NCBI GenBank assembly: GCA_024195265.1
Contig: JAJLRJ010000006.1
Location: 20,034,851-20,098,850, forward strand
Direction of reading: 5' to 3'
Source: Dendrophyllia cribrosa
Lineage: Eukaryota > Cnidaria > Anthozoa > Scleractinia > Dendrophylliidae
Length of the DNA: 64,000 nucleotides
Under the pieces are notes generated by a model, which worked only from the letters and a program-made list of their open reading frames with translations, was not told the DNA's origin and ran no database searches. A program made the position numbers and the translations under genes. How positions within the stretch are numbered: position 1 is the first letter of the stretch; each line of letters starts with the position of its first letter. This document shows positions 1-10,625 of this stretch, one piece after another.

Positions 1-1182
1 CAAAATCCCAACAACAACAAACAAGGTCTGGAAACAAAGATAACATATTTCCAATGGTTAATAGCAGCGAACTATAATACAAATCAGGTTGTAATTGAAA
101 TACCAACTCTACGAGTACTGAAACCGGGCTTTCAGCATACGTTAAGAAAATCGAAGCAAAGCCAGAATTGAACTACTCCACAAACGAAGATTCACTGTGA
201 CACCGTAGAATCCATTGACTGTTTCATTTTGCAGTTGTAATAGGAGGCTTTTACATATACAGTCGAACTCTGCTTTACGGACACCCGCTTAATACAGACA
301 CCATGTTATTACCAGACAGTTGGCTTGGTCCCAGCCGAAAGCCAATATATTTTCTCAAAATTTGCCCGCTTAATAAGGACATCCGTTAAAACAGACAGTT
401 TTTCCCGTCCCGATTAAAACAATCTCATACTAAAGTACTTAAGAGCGGCCCCAAACTTTCTCAGATTAAAGGTCTAGAAAAGTGAATCACATCAAGATAA
501 CTTTAAGTTCAATCAAATTAATAGCGGAGCTTTCACGGGCCGAAGGCCCGCTCGCGGAGCTCCATACTCATAGAACATATGCCCGTCACTTTTCATGGTC
601 ATGGCTAGCGGAATGTTTCGCGGGCGCGATCTCGAGGAGAGTTAGCTCGCGGGCGCGAGTAGTTATGAGAGGCACTCTGGGGCAATCAAACGTAAACTCA
701 AGCAGATCTACATCCTTCCAGCGTAAAACCATTTCGACCACTTTAGCAGAACCAAGCAGATACTAACGCCTTCAAGCAGAAACCCAAGCAGAACATCTCC
801 AACCCGCTCAAACCCCGCAGAACCTTCTAACGCCCAAACCAGCGGAACTCAAAAATGACATTCTTGTTTTCCGTTAGTTTCAAGCAGAACCCAAAATGAC
901 ATCCGCCACAGAATCCCCAAGCAAGAGTGCTAATTTTGTCTTCACAGATATATCTTTTATCATTCAACTAAAATCAATATTTACATTTCCCAAAAATTTC
1001 ACAAAATTTTTTTTTTTCACTGAAACAGTTCACAATTGTGAAACTGAAATGTGTAATTTATTGTGTAGCTTGTGATTGGTCGGCAAAAATCATACGACAA
1101 CCATATGATTTTGAAAACAATAGCGCGACCTTGGATACGACTTATGTTCACGTGCCATTCAACACCTTCACGCATACGTGTC
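1..1182. other. repeat-derived sequence, no gene seen
   Basis: I see no credible gene here. Around 250-400 and again around 1510-1560 there are phrases of the type TTACGGACACC and TTAATACAGACACC, which resemble ends of pogo/Tigger-like DNA transposons, but I could not pair two clean ends. Around 520-660 the sequence is rich in short GC palindromes (GGGCCGAAGGCCC; repeated GCTCGCGGGCGCGAG). From about 700 to 900 it repeats AAGCAGAACC-like words. Confidence 0.4.
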
Positions 1183-1370
1183 TTAGAGATTTTGAACATC
1201 ACTCAATGCAACCCAAGAGTTGAATTTATCCGGATATCCTTTCCATTTTACAAGCGCGAGTTTTCGCTTATTATCCCGACGAATCACTTTATCAATTCGA
1301 AATACATTTTGTGTTGTCCTCTGAATTTCCTGTTCATAGAAGCTTCCTTTGACCGGTTCTCCTTGCAAAT
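1183..1370 (-). pseudogene. chromodomain tail of a Polinton-type integrase (fragment)
   Basis: About 61 residues of open frame run to a stop. They contain GEPVKGSFYEQE, VFRIDKVIRR and ALVKWKGYPDKFNSWV. The last has the VKWxGYxxxxNSW signature of the chromodomain at the C-terminus of Polinton and gypsy-type integrases; I recall very similar tails in F54H12.3-like transposon integrases. The catalytic core is absent, because the frame runs into a G-rich minisatellite at 1381. It lies on the same strand as the polymerase fragment at 2951-4220, so both may come from one older Polinton broken up by later insertions (inference). Confidence 0.65.
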
Positions 1371-1380
1371 CAACAAATCG

Positions 1381-1497
1381 GTAAGGGTGGGGGGCGAGGG
1401 GTGGAGGGTGAGGGGTGGGGGTGAGGGGTGGGGGTGAGGGGTGATGGGTGAGCGGTGGGGGGGCGAGGGGTGGGGGTGGGGGGTGAGGGGTGAGGAT
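1381..1497. repeat. G-rich minisatellite (GGGGTGAGGGGTGG units)
   Basis: About 115 bp of degenerate GGGGTGAG / GGGTGGGG words, G-rich on the plus strand. The runs of four or more Gs would allow G-quadruplex folding. The complementary sequence occurs at 2853-2950, so the two arrays face each other across about 1.4 kb. Confidence 0.9.
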
Positions 1498-2852
1498 TTG
1501 TTTTTCATTAGTTGTACGGACACCTCCGTATTACGGACAATTTCCGATGTCCCGACAAAATTCTCACATTTTCTTTCAGGAAAACCTCTATAATATATAT
1601 TGTATTTAGCATACAATGAATCAAAATCATGATGTAATACAAACAACTTTATTGAGTAAGGCTTTACCTAAGGGCCTATATAACCATACATGTCATGCTA
1701 ATCATAATGTATAAAGCTGTAGCTTGCGCTTATTCTATTTGCTTCTGTATATTTAGCTATGTTGCTTAATTAAGTTCAAAAATTAAAAATCGATAAGTAT
1801 TCAAACGGCGTACAAAAGATTGAAAAAAATAACGCAACAGCGGTAGTACATGTAGTCCAGTTTGACTTAAAGTTCTATTTTGTCAGTGATTGGGCCAAGG
1901 CAAATAAATTTCAAAATACTATAAAATAAAGTTAATTTCACTACCTTGAATGTCTACAATACCGAATGAAAATGGAACATCTCAGCATCATATCAGGTCA
2001 CAGTTGATGAAATCCAGCATTACAACAATAAAGGCGTTATTGGTGAAACAATCATATTTGACTCTGAACACAGTTACGACATTAAATGAATGGCTTGGCC
2101 GTGTTTGTAATAAAATTATAAAACGCAGCTGTAAAAAATAAAATAAGTCGATAAATCAGTTTTCTTCTATGCCGCGAAGCAACCCACATTTGCAATCCAA
2201 ATGATAACAAAAAAATAAATCAAACAACAGTTACTATTGCAGATATATTTAATTTAGCCGCTAGCAGTTCCAGCCAGTTCGGTACGGTTGGCCCGCATAT
2301 TTTTAGATAGAGGACTTTCTCTATCATTTATATCGCTTAGTCCCATCACAGAGGTTTCATTGGCTCTGGAATGTAACTCATCGCCGAATATTGAATAAAT
2401 TATTGTTCAAAATACAATATATAACCGAGATAAACTCAATAAACACTTACCTCGTACGAAGACATTTCGAGGAATGTACATTATTCCCATGCATTAACTG
2501 GTATAATCTTCCGCGAGCGCACGTGCCAGACACTGTAACTTGAACACGCGCTTACCGGTATACACTATCGGTTCTTTTTTCCACTTCTTTTGAGTTTTTC
2601 GTTTGTGTGTGTGTGTATTTTTCAAGATGTTTTTGCTGGCTGATACTGTAGTTATTACAATAATATATATTCTTGGAAGTAAATTTCAAGACAGCAAGCG
2701 ACCGCCAATGATAACGCTGCTAACGTAGGATCTACAAGACATCTAATAATACAGCTACTACGTGAAAATTGAACTTTGTGAGACACCACACGACAAGAAG
2801 CGATGAAGCAGGGTTGCAACGGTGGACAGCAGCGCGATGTATCAAATTTATC
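1498..2852. other. no gene seen
   Basis: AT-rich sequence between two mirror-image G-rich/C-rich arrays. A short open frame starts at the ATG near 2626 after a TG microsatellite, but it has no recognisable product and I do not call it a gene. The stretch 1501-1560 holds the GGACACC words described for the left edge. Confidence 0.4.
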
Positions 2853-2950
2853 ACCCCTCAAATTTATCACTCCCCCACCCCTCACCCCCTTCACCCCTCA
2901 CCGCTCACCCCTCAACCCCCCACCCCCACCCCTCACCCCCAACCCCCGAA
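2853..2950. repeat. C-rich minisatellite, inverse of 1381-1497
   Basis: CACCCCTCACCC-type units, the reverse complement of the array at 1381-1497. It abuts the degenerate 3' end of the polymerase fragment at 2951. Just beyond it, near 3030-3075, a 14-bp unit of the form CGTAAACCCACAAA is repeated three times. Confidence 0.85.
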
Positions 2951-4220
2951 ATAGACCTGCGGCCAACACAACCTCGTTCCCAGGCTTTCTCTACGAACGC
3001 CTCCCAGAAGACCATGCGACACGCGATCACGTAAACCCACAAACGTAAACCCTCAAACGTAAACCCACAAATCTGTCGATCGCATAGTGGGCGGCAAGCC
3101 CCCACAATAAACTGAGCATCATAACCACTTGAATTATGGGCAATAAAGGAAAATCCATGATGCTTCTTATCAAACACAAACTTGCAGAAGTCTTCGATTG
3201 TGTGGAAGACCCATTCATTTCCTTCAAAATCTTGAACAACGGCCAAATTAACTTCATGAACCCCTGTCTCTTGAGTGCACTCAAAATCATAGAACACATA
3301 TTTTTCTGTCCGTGTTTGGCAGGAATAACAAACTTTGTCTTCAGTGCAGCCCGTACAGCGGCATCCTTTGCACTTTGTTTTCTTCATAAAACATTTGTGC
3401 TTTGTCAAATCACAATATGTTTGCAGTTGGAACAGTTGGAATGGCCACAGATATGTTTTTCAAGCCCGCATGTTATTGTGCTTTCGCATTTCAAGCATTT
3501 GGCAACTTGAAGGCAAACGCTGTCATGTTTATCGCTTTTCTTTGCCCTATTTCGTTTGTGTTCAGCAAAACAAACCTTTCCAAAGAAAGTCCTATTGCAG
3601 TCTTTGCATATGATTTCTTTGCCAGCACATTTTCCGTTTGGAAAATATTTGAAGCAAGCAATGCATTTGGATGGACATTTGTGTTTATCTCTGTGAACAA
3701 AGGTTTTCTTGCATGTCTGGCAAAAATAATCTTTGCCAAGAAATCCAGGCATTGAGGTGATAACATCAAAATGATTTTTATTTTTCAAGAGATAAAGTCG
3801 GTTATCGTCAACAATTTCTGTATGTGATGTGAAAATAATCTCATTAAACTGGTCAGAATCCACGATATTTATTTCAACGTTCAAGAACTCAGCAAATCTT
3901 TTAACATCTTCGAGCGTCGATCCAAATTCATTTTCAGGAACTCCAGCTTCTTCATGCAGTTTCTTTGCTTCCGTTTCTTGAAGTTTTCTAGATTTATTGA
4001 ATCCATCTTTTAATTGTGTTCTTGTCCATTTATCTTTATTAAGCTGGGCAAAAGCTGTAACAACCGCTCTTGCCAAGTAAAGTGAATCCGTATTTTTAAT
4101 CGATATCACTGACTTTTTTCTGTGTAGATTATCTTTGGTAGCTCTCAATCTTCCTTTCCCACGTGGAATTTTTGTTGATTGTACTTCGATGATGATTTCA
4201 TCAAGCGGAATATCTTTATA
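2951..4220 (-). pseudogene. N-terminal part of a Polinton-type family-B DNA polymerase (third PolB lineage)
   Basis: The minus-strand frame is open from the element 1 boundary at about 4220 to 3405, then continues in another frame to about 3090 after a single-base frameshift. The first part is rich in CxxC/HxxxC zinc-binding pairs (for example CQTCKKTFVHRDKHKC and CKGCRCTGC). The exonuclease I motif VFYDFECTQ and the exonuclease II motif FIAHNSSGYDAQF follow, both typical of protein-primed viral PolB. The polymerase palm (motifs A, B, C) is missing. The last 50 residues before the C-rich array look unrelated. The 5' end is cut by the element 1 terminus and has no in-frame ATG that I trust. 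The zinc-rich N-terminus differs from both other polymerases in this window. Confidence 0.8.
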
Positions 4221-4496
4221 TTCAGTCGGTCCTGGGGCAATTAAAAACGAGTAATGACTAACTACTCATTTAATGTTCTATATGTGCCTGCGACACCCTA
4301 AAAATGCTTGTCCCGAACGTGCCTCATCTATCTACTCAGGCTCGTCCTCTTTACATTAGCGGAAAACTCGTCAGGGCCACAACCGTTTAGAGCAACCAAA
4401 ACATAACTGTCAAGGAGGCCGCCATTCACCCAAACGAAGTCCTATGGAGTACTTGAGGGTTGGGCATCACCAATTGAAGAAATGCATACCCCTTAT
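4221..4496. repeat. left terminal inverted repeat of element 1 (outer hairpin arm missing)
   Basis: This is the reverse complement of 21787-22065, with scattered mismatches. It begins at TTCAGTCGGTCC, which corresponds to the centre of the right-end hairpin, so only the inner half is present. It ends with the phrase ATTGAAGAAATGCATACCCC, whose first half (ATTGAAGAAAT) recurs at the inner edge of element 2 TIRs. The polymerase ATG follows 32 bp later. Confidence 0.9.
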
Positions 4497-4804
4497 ATAT
4501 GTGGGGGATCTTCTTATCTTTCATAACATGATTGAGCCTGAACTTCTTAGAGTGATTAGATCAGAGTCAAATCGGCTTGGCCCTTTGAAGCTTAATTACA
4601 CCATTTTGATTAAGCTTTTGAAAGAAGGGAACAGAGGCATTGAACGTGCGGAGTTCTTCATAAGGCAGGAGGTACCGTCACTTGTTAATATCTTTAATGA
4701 GGAAGATGTTAAAAGAATACTCAATGCTGAAATAAACAGAAAAAGAGAAGAGGTATCTGAAATCGTTCTAAACGGATCAGGTTGGACAGTTGAAGGGATA
4801 GATA

Positions 4805-5841
4805 CAGGGTGTTTCAAAAGTTCGTTCCGATTTAAAGTTGTTAATTTTTTAAACAAATCAATTGTTTGTTAGAATTTTTTCAATAAATTGAGGTAGAGAA
4901 TTTATTAAAATAGCTGGCAATAGCAATTTCAATTGTCTACCAGATGCCTTTGTTTCGATTTTCGCGCCAAATGTGCACACACGCGTTTTCCTGCCATTTT
5001 TTCGCGCCCTTCGTGTATGTTGTTCCTTTCCCGAATTAGTTGTTGTTCTCTGATTTTTTCCTGAACTTTCTGTTTTCTCTGTCACGTAAATGAAGTCAGA
5101 CATTGTTTATGCTAGAGCTTAAGCAGCCATATTACGATCATCTGGTCATTCAGTCAAAGAAATCGCTTAATTTTTTTAACAAGACGGAACGTTGGATGAA
5201 CAAGTGGTCGAAAAGAGAGTGCTACGAAGACAAACCAAGAAGCGGACGACCGTCTGTTTTGACCAATTGTGCTCGAAAATCAATCGGGAAAGCGTAGTAC
5301 AAACGGAATAATTCAACAAGAAAGATTGCCAAGAATCTTCATCAGAAAACTGTCGAAGTTTCGAGCATAACGGTGTGGAGATAGCTCAAAGAAAGAGATG
5401 ACATTCGTTCAGGATGGAGCACCGGCTCATACTTCAAAGGCAACTTAGACATGGTGTCAAAAAAATTTGCCAAATTTTATAGCCAAGGATAGCTGGCCAG
5501 CGAACTCTCCTGATCTCAATCCCATTAAGAACATCTGAAGTATCATTGACCAGACAACGTACAAAGATCCAGCCCCCAAAACGATGAAAGAGCTGAAAAG
5601 ACGACTACGCTTTGCATGGAAAAATGTGAATCTTGACACGCTAAAGGAACTCGCACATTCTATGCCTAGGCGCTTAGAAAATGTCATTAAAAATAAAGGC
5701 GGGCATTCTGGTTACTAATAATTTGAATGATCGAATGAAAAATAAGCGAAAATTAATATACCTAATTTTTAAAGAGGTAGTTTAAATAAATAATGAAACG
5801 ATAGAAGAAAACAAATCGGAACGAACTTTTGAAACACCCTG
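4805..5841. mobile_element. Tc1/mariner-superfamily transposon, internally deleted
   Basis: Perfect 29-bp terminal inverted repeats starting CAGGGTGTTTCAAAAG lie at 4805-4833 and 5813-5841, flanked on both sides by the TA duplication typical of the superfamily (4803-4804 and 5842-5843). At 1037 bp it is shorter than a full element. Discounting the insert leaves the host polymerase frame open, which fixes the boundaries independently. Confidence 0.95.
5091..5718 (+). pseudogene. Tc1/mariner transposase remnant
   Basis: The N-terminal helix-turn-helix part is readable (VKEIA, then FFNKTERW, KPRSGRP), with two in-frame stops before it. A jump near 5395 leads to the C-terminal catalytic part, where FVQDGAPAHTSKAT (second catalytic D) and a degenerate SPDLNPIENIW block are recognisable through stops. 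The segment carrying the first catalytic aspartate is gone. It cannot encode an active transposase, so the copy must have been mobilised in trans. Confidence 0.85.
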
Positions 5842-8800
5842 TATAGCATTTTATGATTTTGCAAGATATGTGCCAGTAAGAGGCGAATCTTATTTTCCTC
5901 TTCCTCCAGTTCTAAAAGCAAAACAAGCCTTAATAAACATTAAAAACAGAGATCATGCTTGCCTAAGGTGGGCCATGAAGGCTGCGAAATACCCAGCCGC
6001 GACGCACTCAGATAGGCCCAGTAGTTACCCAATAGACGATGGATTTGACTTTACAGGCATTTCATTTCCAACCCCTTTACATGAAATACTGAAGGTTGAG
6101 AAGCTTAATAACATTGCAATCAATGTTTTCGGCTGGCAGAACAAAAAAGTTGTTACTTATCGAGTTAGTGAGATGGAAGGCGAGGAAATTCCACGTATCA
6201 ATGTTATGCTCATTACAAAGATGGACCCTCGTACCTTCGAATGTATTAATCACTACTGCCTCGTAAAGAGTCTAAGCAGACTTCTTCGCAAGCAACACTC
6301 TCCAGGCCATCACATACACTTCTGTGAGAGATGTTTGCAAGGCTTCTCAACGGAAGCACTTCTCGAAGACCATCAAGGCTATTGCAGAGGAGCTTCAAGC
6401 CGCCCTGTAAGAGTCGAGATGCCGAAAAAAGGTGAAAACATCCTTCGCTTTAGGAACTACCCGAAGCAGATGAAGGCATCGTATGTAATATATGCCGACT
6501 GTGAGAGTCTCATCGAAAAGGAGGCCACTTGCATTCCAGATCCCACGCGTAGCAGCACAACAAAGACCGAGGTCCACAAGCCATGCGGATTTTCCTTCAT
6601 TGTTGTCAGATCAGATGGCGCGGTTGGTCAGCCCTACATTTACCGAGGCGAGAACCCTGTTCGTGAGTTTTTAACCGCCCTTCTTAGGGCTGAAAATCAG
6701 ATTCAGGGATTGTCGTATCTGCGGCGAAGCCATGATCATGCGCAATGCAAGGGACGAGTTTGAATTCTTCCACCCAGAAACAGGAGAGTACTGCGGAAAG
6801 GTACACAGGTACACGAAGGCTCCTGACAGTAATAGAAGCTGCTACTCCGAAGTCCTTAAAGTCGCAACACAAGACGAGTATGGCAAATATATCATCGACA
6901 AGTGGGCTCCAAGGAAGCCAAAGCCAGAGATAAAGTTCCCAGAGGACGACAGCTTTTACTGTGGCAAGCCTCTACTACGCGAATGTTATAGAGATGCAGT
7001 AAAAGACCATTGCCACATTACAGGCAAGTATCGCGGGGCAGCCCACAACACATGCAACAGAAGTTACTTCAGAATCGACCCAAAGAAAATAATTATCCCA
7101 GTTGTCTTTCACAACTTGAAAGGCTATAATGCTCACCATCTGATGCAGAAAATCGCAGGGGCGGTTCTGAACTGAAATGCATCCCCACAACCATGGAGAA
7201 GTACATCTCTTTCTCCATGGGAAAGCTTAGGTTCATAGACAGCTGCCAGTTTATGCAACAAAGTCTTGATAGCCTTGCAGCATCAAACAAAACAGAAGAT
7301 TTCGAGATCCTAAAACAAAATGAGAGGGATCCAGCAAAAAGAGGCCTTCTACTCCGAAAAGGTGTCTATCCCTACGAGTACATGGATTCCTTTGAACATT
7401 TTGAGGAAACCTCCCTTCCGCCGAAGGAGGCCTTCTACAGCAAGCTTACAGACTATGAGCACGCACAGCGAGTGTGGGATGGCTTCGAATACGAGAATCT
7501 AGGGGATTACCACGACATCTATCTCCTAACGGACGTCCTCCTACTCGCAGATGTGTTTGAGAACTTCAGGAAGACATGTCTCAAGAACTACCGTTTAGGC
7601 CCTGCGCATTACTACACCAGCCCGGGTTTGAGTTGGGATGCGTTGCTGAAACAAACGAAAATAGAGTTGGAGCTTCTGACCGACTACACAATGCAACTCT
7701 TTATTGAGAAGGGAACGAGAGGCGGCATCTCCACAGAGATGAAGCGCTACTCTAAGGCGAACAAATCATACCTCAGCGACTACGACCCGGAGAAAGAGAC
7801 GTCCTACCTCCTCTATCTTGATGCAAACAATCTCTACAGGTGGGCCATGAGTCAGCTGCTTCCAGTTGGCAAGTTCAGGTGGGCCCGAACAATGCCTACC
7901 GAAGAACAGATCATGAAGTGGGGGCCAAGAAGGAAGAGAGGCTGCATCCTCGAGGTTGATTTGGAGTATCCCCAATATCTCCACGACAAACACAACTCTT
8001 ACCCTCTCGCTCCAGATGCATCCCAAGTTCCAAACGAGTGGATGTCGCCATACCAAAGATCCCTTGCAAGAGAGTTGAACCTGGGGAAGGACAGAACAAA
8101 CAAGCTGCTCCTCACGTTAAAAGACAAGAAAAAGTACGTCCTTCATTACCGAAACTTCCAGCAGTATCTCAGTCTCGGAATGAAGCTTACAAAGGTGCAC
8201 AAGGTGTTGACTTTCGAGCACAAGGATTGGATGGAGCCCTATATCAGACTGAACACCGAGCTCAGAAAGAAGGCCACATCAGACTTCGAAAAGAACTTCT
8301 TTAAGCTCATGAACAACTCAGTCTTCGGCAAGACGATGGAGAACCTCAGGAATCGTGTCGATGTGAGGCTTGTTAGAGCAGATGAGGAAGACAAGCTCCG
8401 GAAGCTACTATCCAACCCACTCTACGCAAGAAGCGCAGTCTTCTGCGAAACCCTCGCCGGCATCCAGATGCACAAGGAGAGCATTGTGATGAACCGGCCA
8501 GTTTACACAGGCATGTGCGTGCTTGATCTCTCTAAGACGTTGATGTACGAGTTCTATTACTTCTATCTAGATCGGAAATACGGCCCGAACTGCCAGCTCA
8601 TCTACACTGACACAGACAGCTTGCTTCTAGAGATCAAGACGGATGACGTGTACAGGGCAATGGAGGCCAACATTGACGACTTCGACACGAGCGACTTCCC
8701 AAAGGACCACTACCTCCACAGCCAGAAGAACAAGAAGGTCATCGGGAAAATGAAGGACGAGTGCGCTGGCGTACCAATCTCAGAGGTTGTGTGCTTGCGT

Positions 8801-9069
8801 TCGAAGATGTACTCAATCCTCCTAGGTGGAGATGATGAGAAAAACATCAAAAAAGCAAAGGGCACGACCAAGGTTGTGACCAAGAAGGAAATAATGCACC
8901 AGAACTACAAGGACGCCCTCTTCAAAAAGGAGGCCTTCAAACATGGGATGGACATGTTTAGAAGTGAAGATCACAAAATCTACGGCATGCATCTAAACAA
9001 GACAACGCTCTCGCCATTTGACTCAAAGCGCTGGATTAAGGAGGATGGCGTCCACACACTGGCATATGG

Positions 9070-10055
9070 TCACAAAGATATCGGTGGCAACTGAGTGTCT
9101 GATGGCACAACCATCAACACCTCACGGACGAATCCGCGCTTGGGCCCATCATAAATATAATACACGACCGGCTCATTTGGTTTGGTAACAACCCTTTCAA
9201 TGTTGTAGACCTTTAAAAACCAGATTGGATCGGTCGCCCACCTACCACCCCCCTCCAGCTCGCCAGGCTGATACAAATATCTCACACTCACCCGGGGAGG
9301 TAGCTTTTTTTCGTTGACTCCCACTGGTCTCGAATATGGGGTAAAAGGTTTGGATGAAACGGCTTTTTCTTTGATTGCTTGTGCAGGCTTCTTGCCAGTT
9401 AATCTGGTCACTTCATTGTTTAAGGAAGATACAACGTTGGGCAGCCTTTTAACCCATTCAGTCGATCTCTGGCCGGATGGAAGGCGCATTTCAACCGCAT
9501 ACTGGTGCCCAAACAGGCGTTTAGCCAGGGTTCGGTTGAATCTTTCAACTATCGCTTGGTCTCTGTGGATATCAACACGCCCACGGCAAATAGCAGTTTT
9601 GTTATCCCCCATCTCTTTAGTCACAGCACCCATAAATTCACGCCCAGGGTCGACCTGCAATAGTTGTGGCCATTTCAAAGGCCCGCGTCTGTAAATCTTC
9701 TGGAATGCGTTCGCAACCTCTAGAGACTCTTTTGAGGTCAAGGGCTCTGCTGCTTTATAATGGCTAGCCACATCGACAACCGTCAAAGCATATTTGTAAA
9801 GCTTTCTTCCATGAGGAAGTTTGGCAAAAAAAGTCGATCAGCTTGATGTACCGCATTAGGCGAGAAGACATCAAACTTTGGACGAGGGATGTAGCGTGGC
9901 GCTGGGAGGTAAATCTGCCAAAGGGCTTATTTGACGAGCCACTTTTTTGCTACGTCATCAGAGACGCGAGAAGCTGCAGCTAGCTTTTTCACAGCGGCAA
10001 TGCCTTTCCAATAGCCTTTGGGGCTATAGTAGATCTTTGAGAGTTTGGCATCCAT
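9070..10055 (-). pseudogene. retroviral-type integrase of element 1, broken
   Basis: This is an RVE-fold DD35E integrase, which would insert the element DNA. The ATG is at 10055, 20-odd bp downstream of a TATATATAC-type box. The N-terminal domain begins MDAKLSKIYYSPKGYW. Codon 43 is TAA where element 2 has CAA. After that come the first catalytic D in HQAD, a frameshift near 9800-9830, the second D in QVDPGREF and the E in VERFNRTLAKRLF. Over the first 42 residues, 31 match element 2. The C-terminal domain (QPGELEGGG to the end) is intact. Its 3' end overlaps that of PolB by 25 bp. The nonsense codon and frameshift inactivate it. Confidence 0.9.
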
Positions 10056-10080
10056 TGTGTATATATAATGGATGATTGTT

Positions 10081-10509
10081 TTAAAGAAAGCGAAAAGCTG
10101 CATACCCAAGGGCAAGTGCGCCAGTGCCAATAAACAAGAGCTCGCCTTGATTCTGCTGTGGACTGGGTTTATAGAAGTCAAAGAACACTGGTTCTTTGGG
10201 GGGTGTTATTTGTTGGTCCCTGTGGGTTTGATTGTACAACACAAAGGCTTTGTCGGTCTTAGTGAAATTTTGTTTAGCCTGATCTTTGATACGATCATTA
10301 GACGCAATCCAGTCTAGGAGCTTTGTGCGGTCCTTCTCATATTTGGCATAAGCAGCCTGATAGGTTTCAAAAGCCTTGTCGTGCCTAGTCTTCTCTTCCA
10401 GTGCGGCTTGGCTGCTATCGCCGGAAAAATATTTTGCCAAATAATTACCGCCAGTGAAAGCAGATGCATTGAGAATTACTCCACCAATCATTATGGCTAT
10501 TGAGGCTAT
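10081..10509 (-). pseudogene. small membrane protein of element 1 (start codon lost)
   Basis: Homologue of the 145-residue protein at 34708-35145. It has a hydrophobic N-terminus (FTGGNYLAKYFSGDS), a charged helical middle (AYAKYEKDRTKLLDWIAS), a conserved FDFYKPSPQQ block and a hydrophobic C-terminal segment ending YAAFRFL. The codon aligned with the element 2 ATG is ATA at 10507-10509; the next in-frame ATG is six codons downstream. Function is unknown. The two membrane segments around a helical stalk, and conservation in both elements, suggest a virion or membrane-associated role (inference). Confidence 0.8.
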
Positions 10510-10546
10510 TGTTGTGTAAAATATATATATATATATGATATATATT

Positions 10547-10625
10547 TTACATCGAGGTTGGTAGGATTTTCTGGTCCTCGAGGTATTTCTTCAGTGCAAT
10601 GGTCCCAGTCATGACGACTGTGAAC
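10547..10625 (-). pseudogene. C-terminal remnant of the 73-residue membrane protein
   Basis: Only the last about 25 codons survive (TIALKKYLEDQKILP then stop), matching the end of the gene at 35229-35450. Homology to element 2 ends at about 10625, where unrelated repeat sequence starts. This marks a deletion/insertion breakpoint that removed the rest of this gene and everything through the candidate capsid gene. Confidence 0.8.

Larger units (their letters stand above)
4528..9094 (+). pseudogene. protein-primed family-B DNA polymerase of element 1 (PolB lineage 1), interrupted
   Basis: This gene would replicate the element, using a terminal protein or hydroxyl primer as in Polintons. The ATG at 4528 follows the left TIR. 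The frame runs to 4804, is split by a Tc1 insertion (4805-5841), resumes in the same frame after one TA copy is discounted, then shifts near 6690-6730 and near 7160-7190. Visible motifs: exonuclease I YADCESL (6493); an embedded endonuclease VII/HNH-type zinc motif DHCHITGKYRGAAHNTCN (7007); exonuclease II FHNLKGYNAHHL, where the usual D is N; a YHDIYLLTD exonuclease III region; polymerase motif A YLDANNLYRW (7816); motif B KLMNNSVFGKTMEN (8303); motif C YTDTDSL (8602). The last codons, reading GGN, overlap the integrase 3' end tail to tail. Insertion plus two frameshifts make it non-functional. Confidence 0.88.

Noticed and set aside
482..766. 94-codon open frame near the left edge
   Set aside because: Covers GC palindromes and AAGCAGAACC-type repeats, with no motif and no splice or promoter context.
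1284..1646. 120-codon minus-strand frame rich in Pro/His/Ser
   Set aside because: Created by the G-rich minisatellite; low complexity only.
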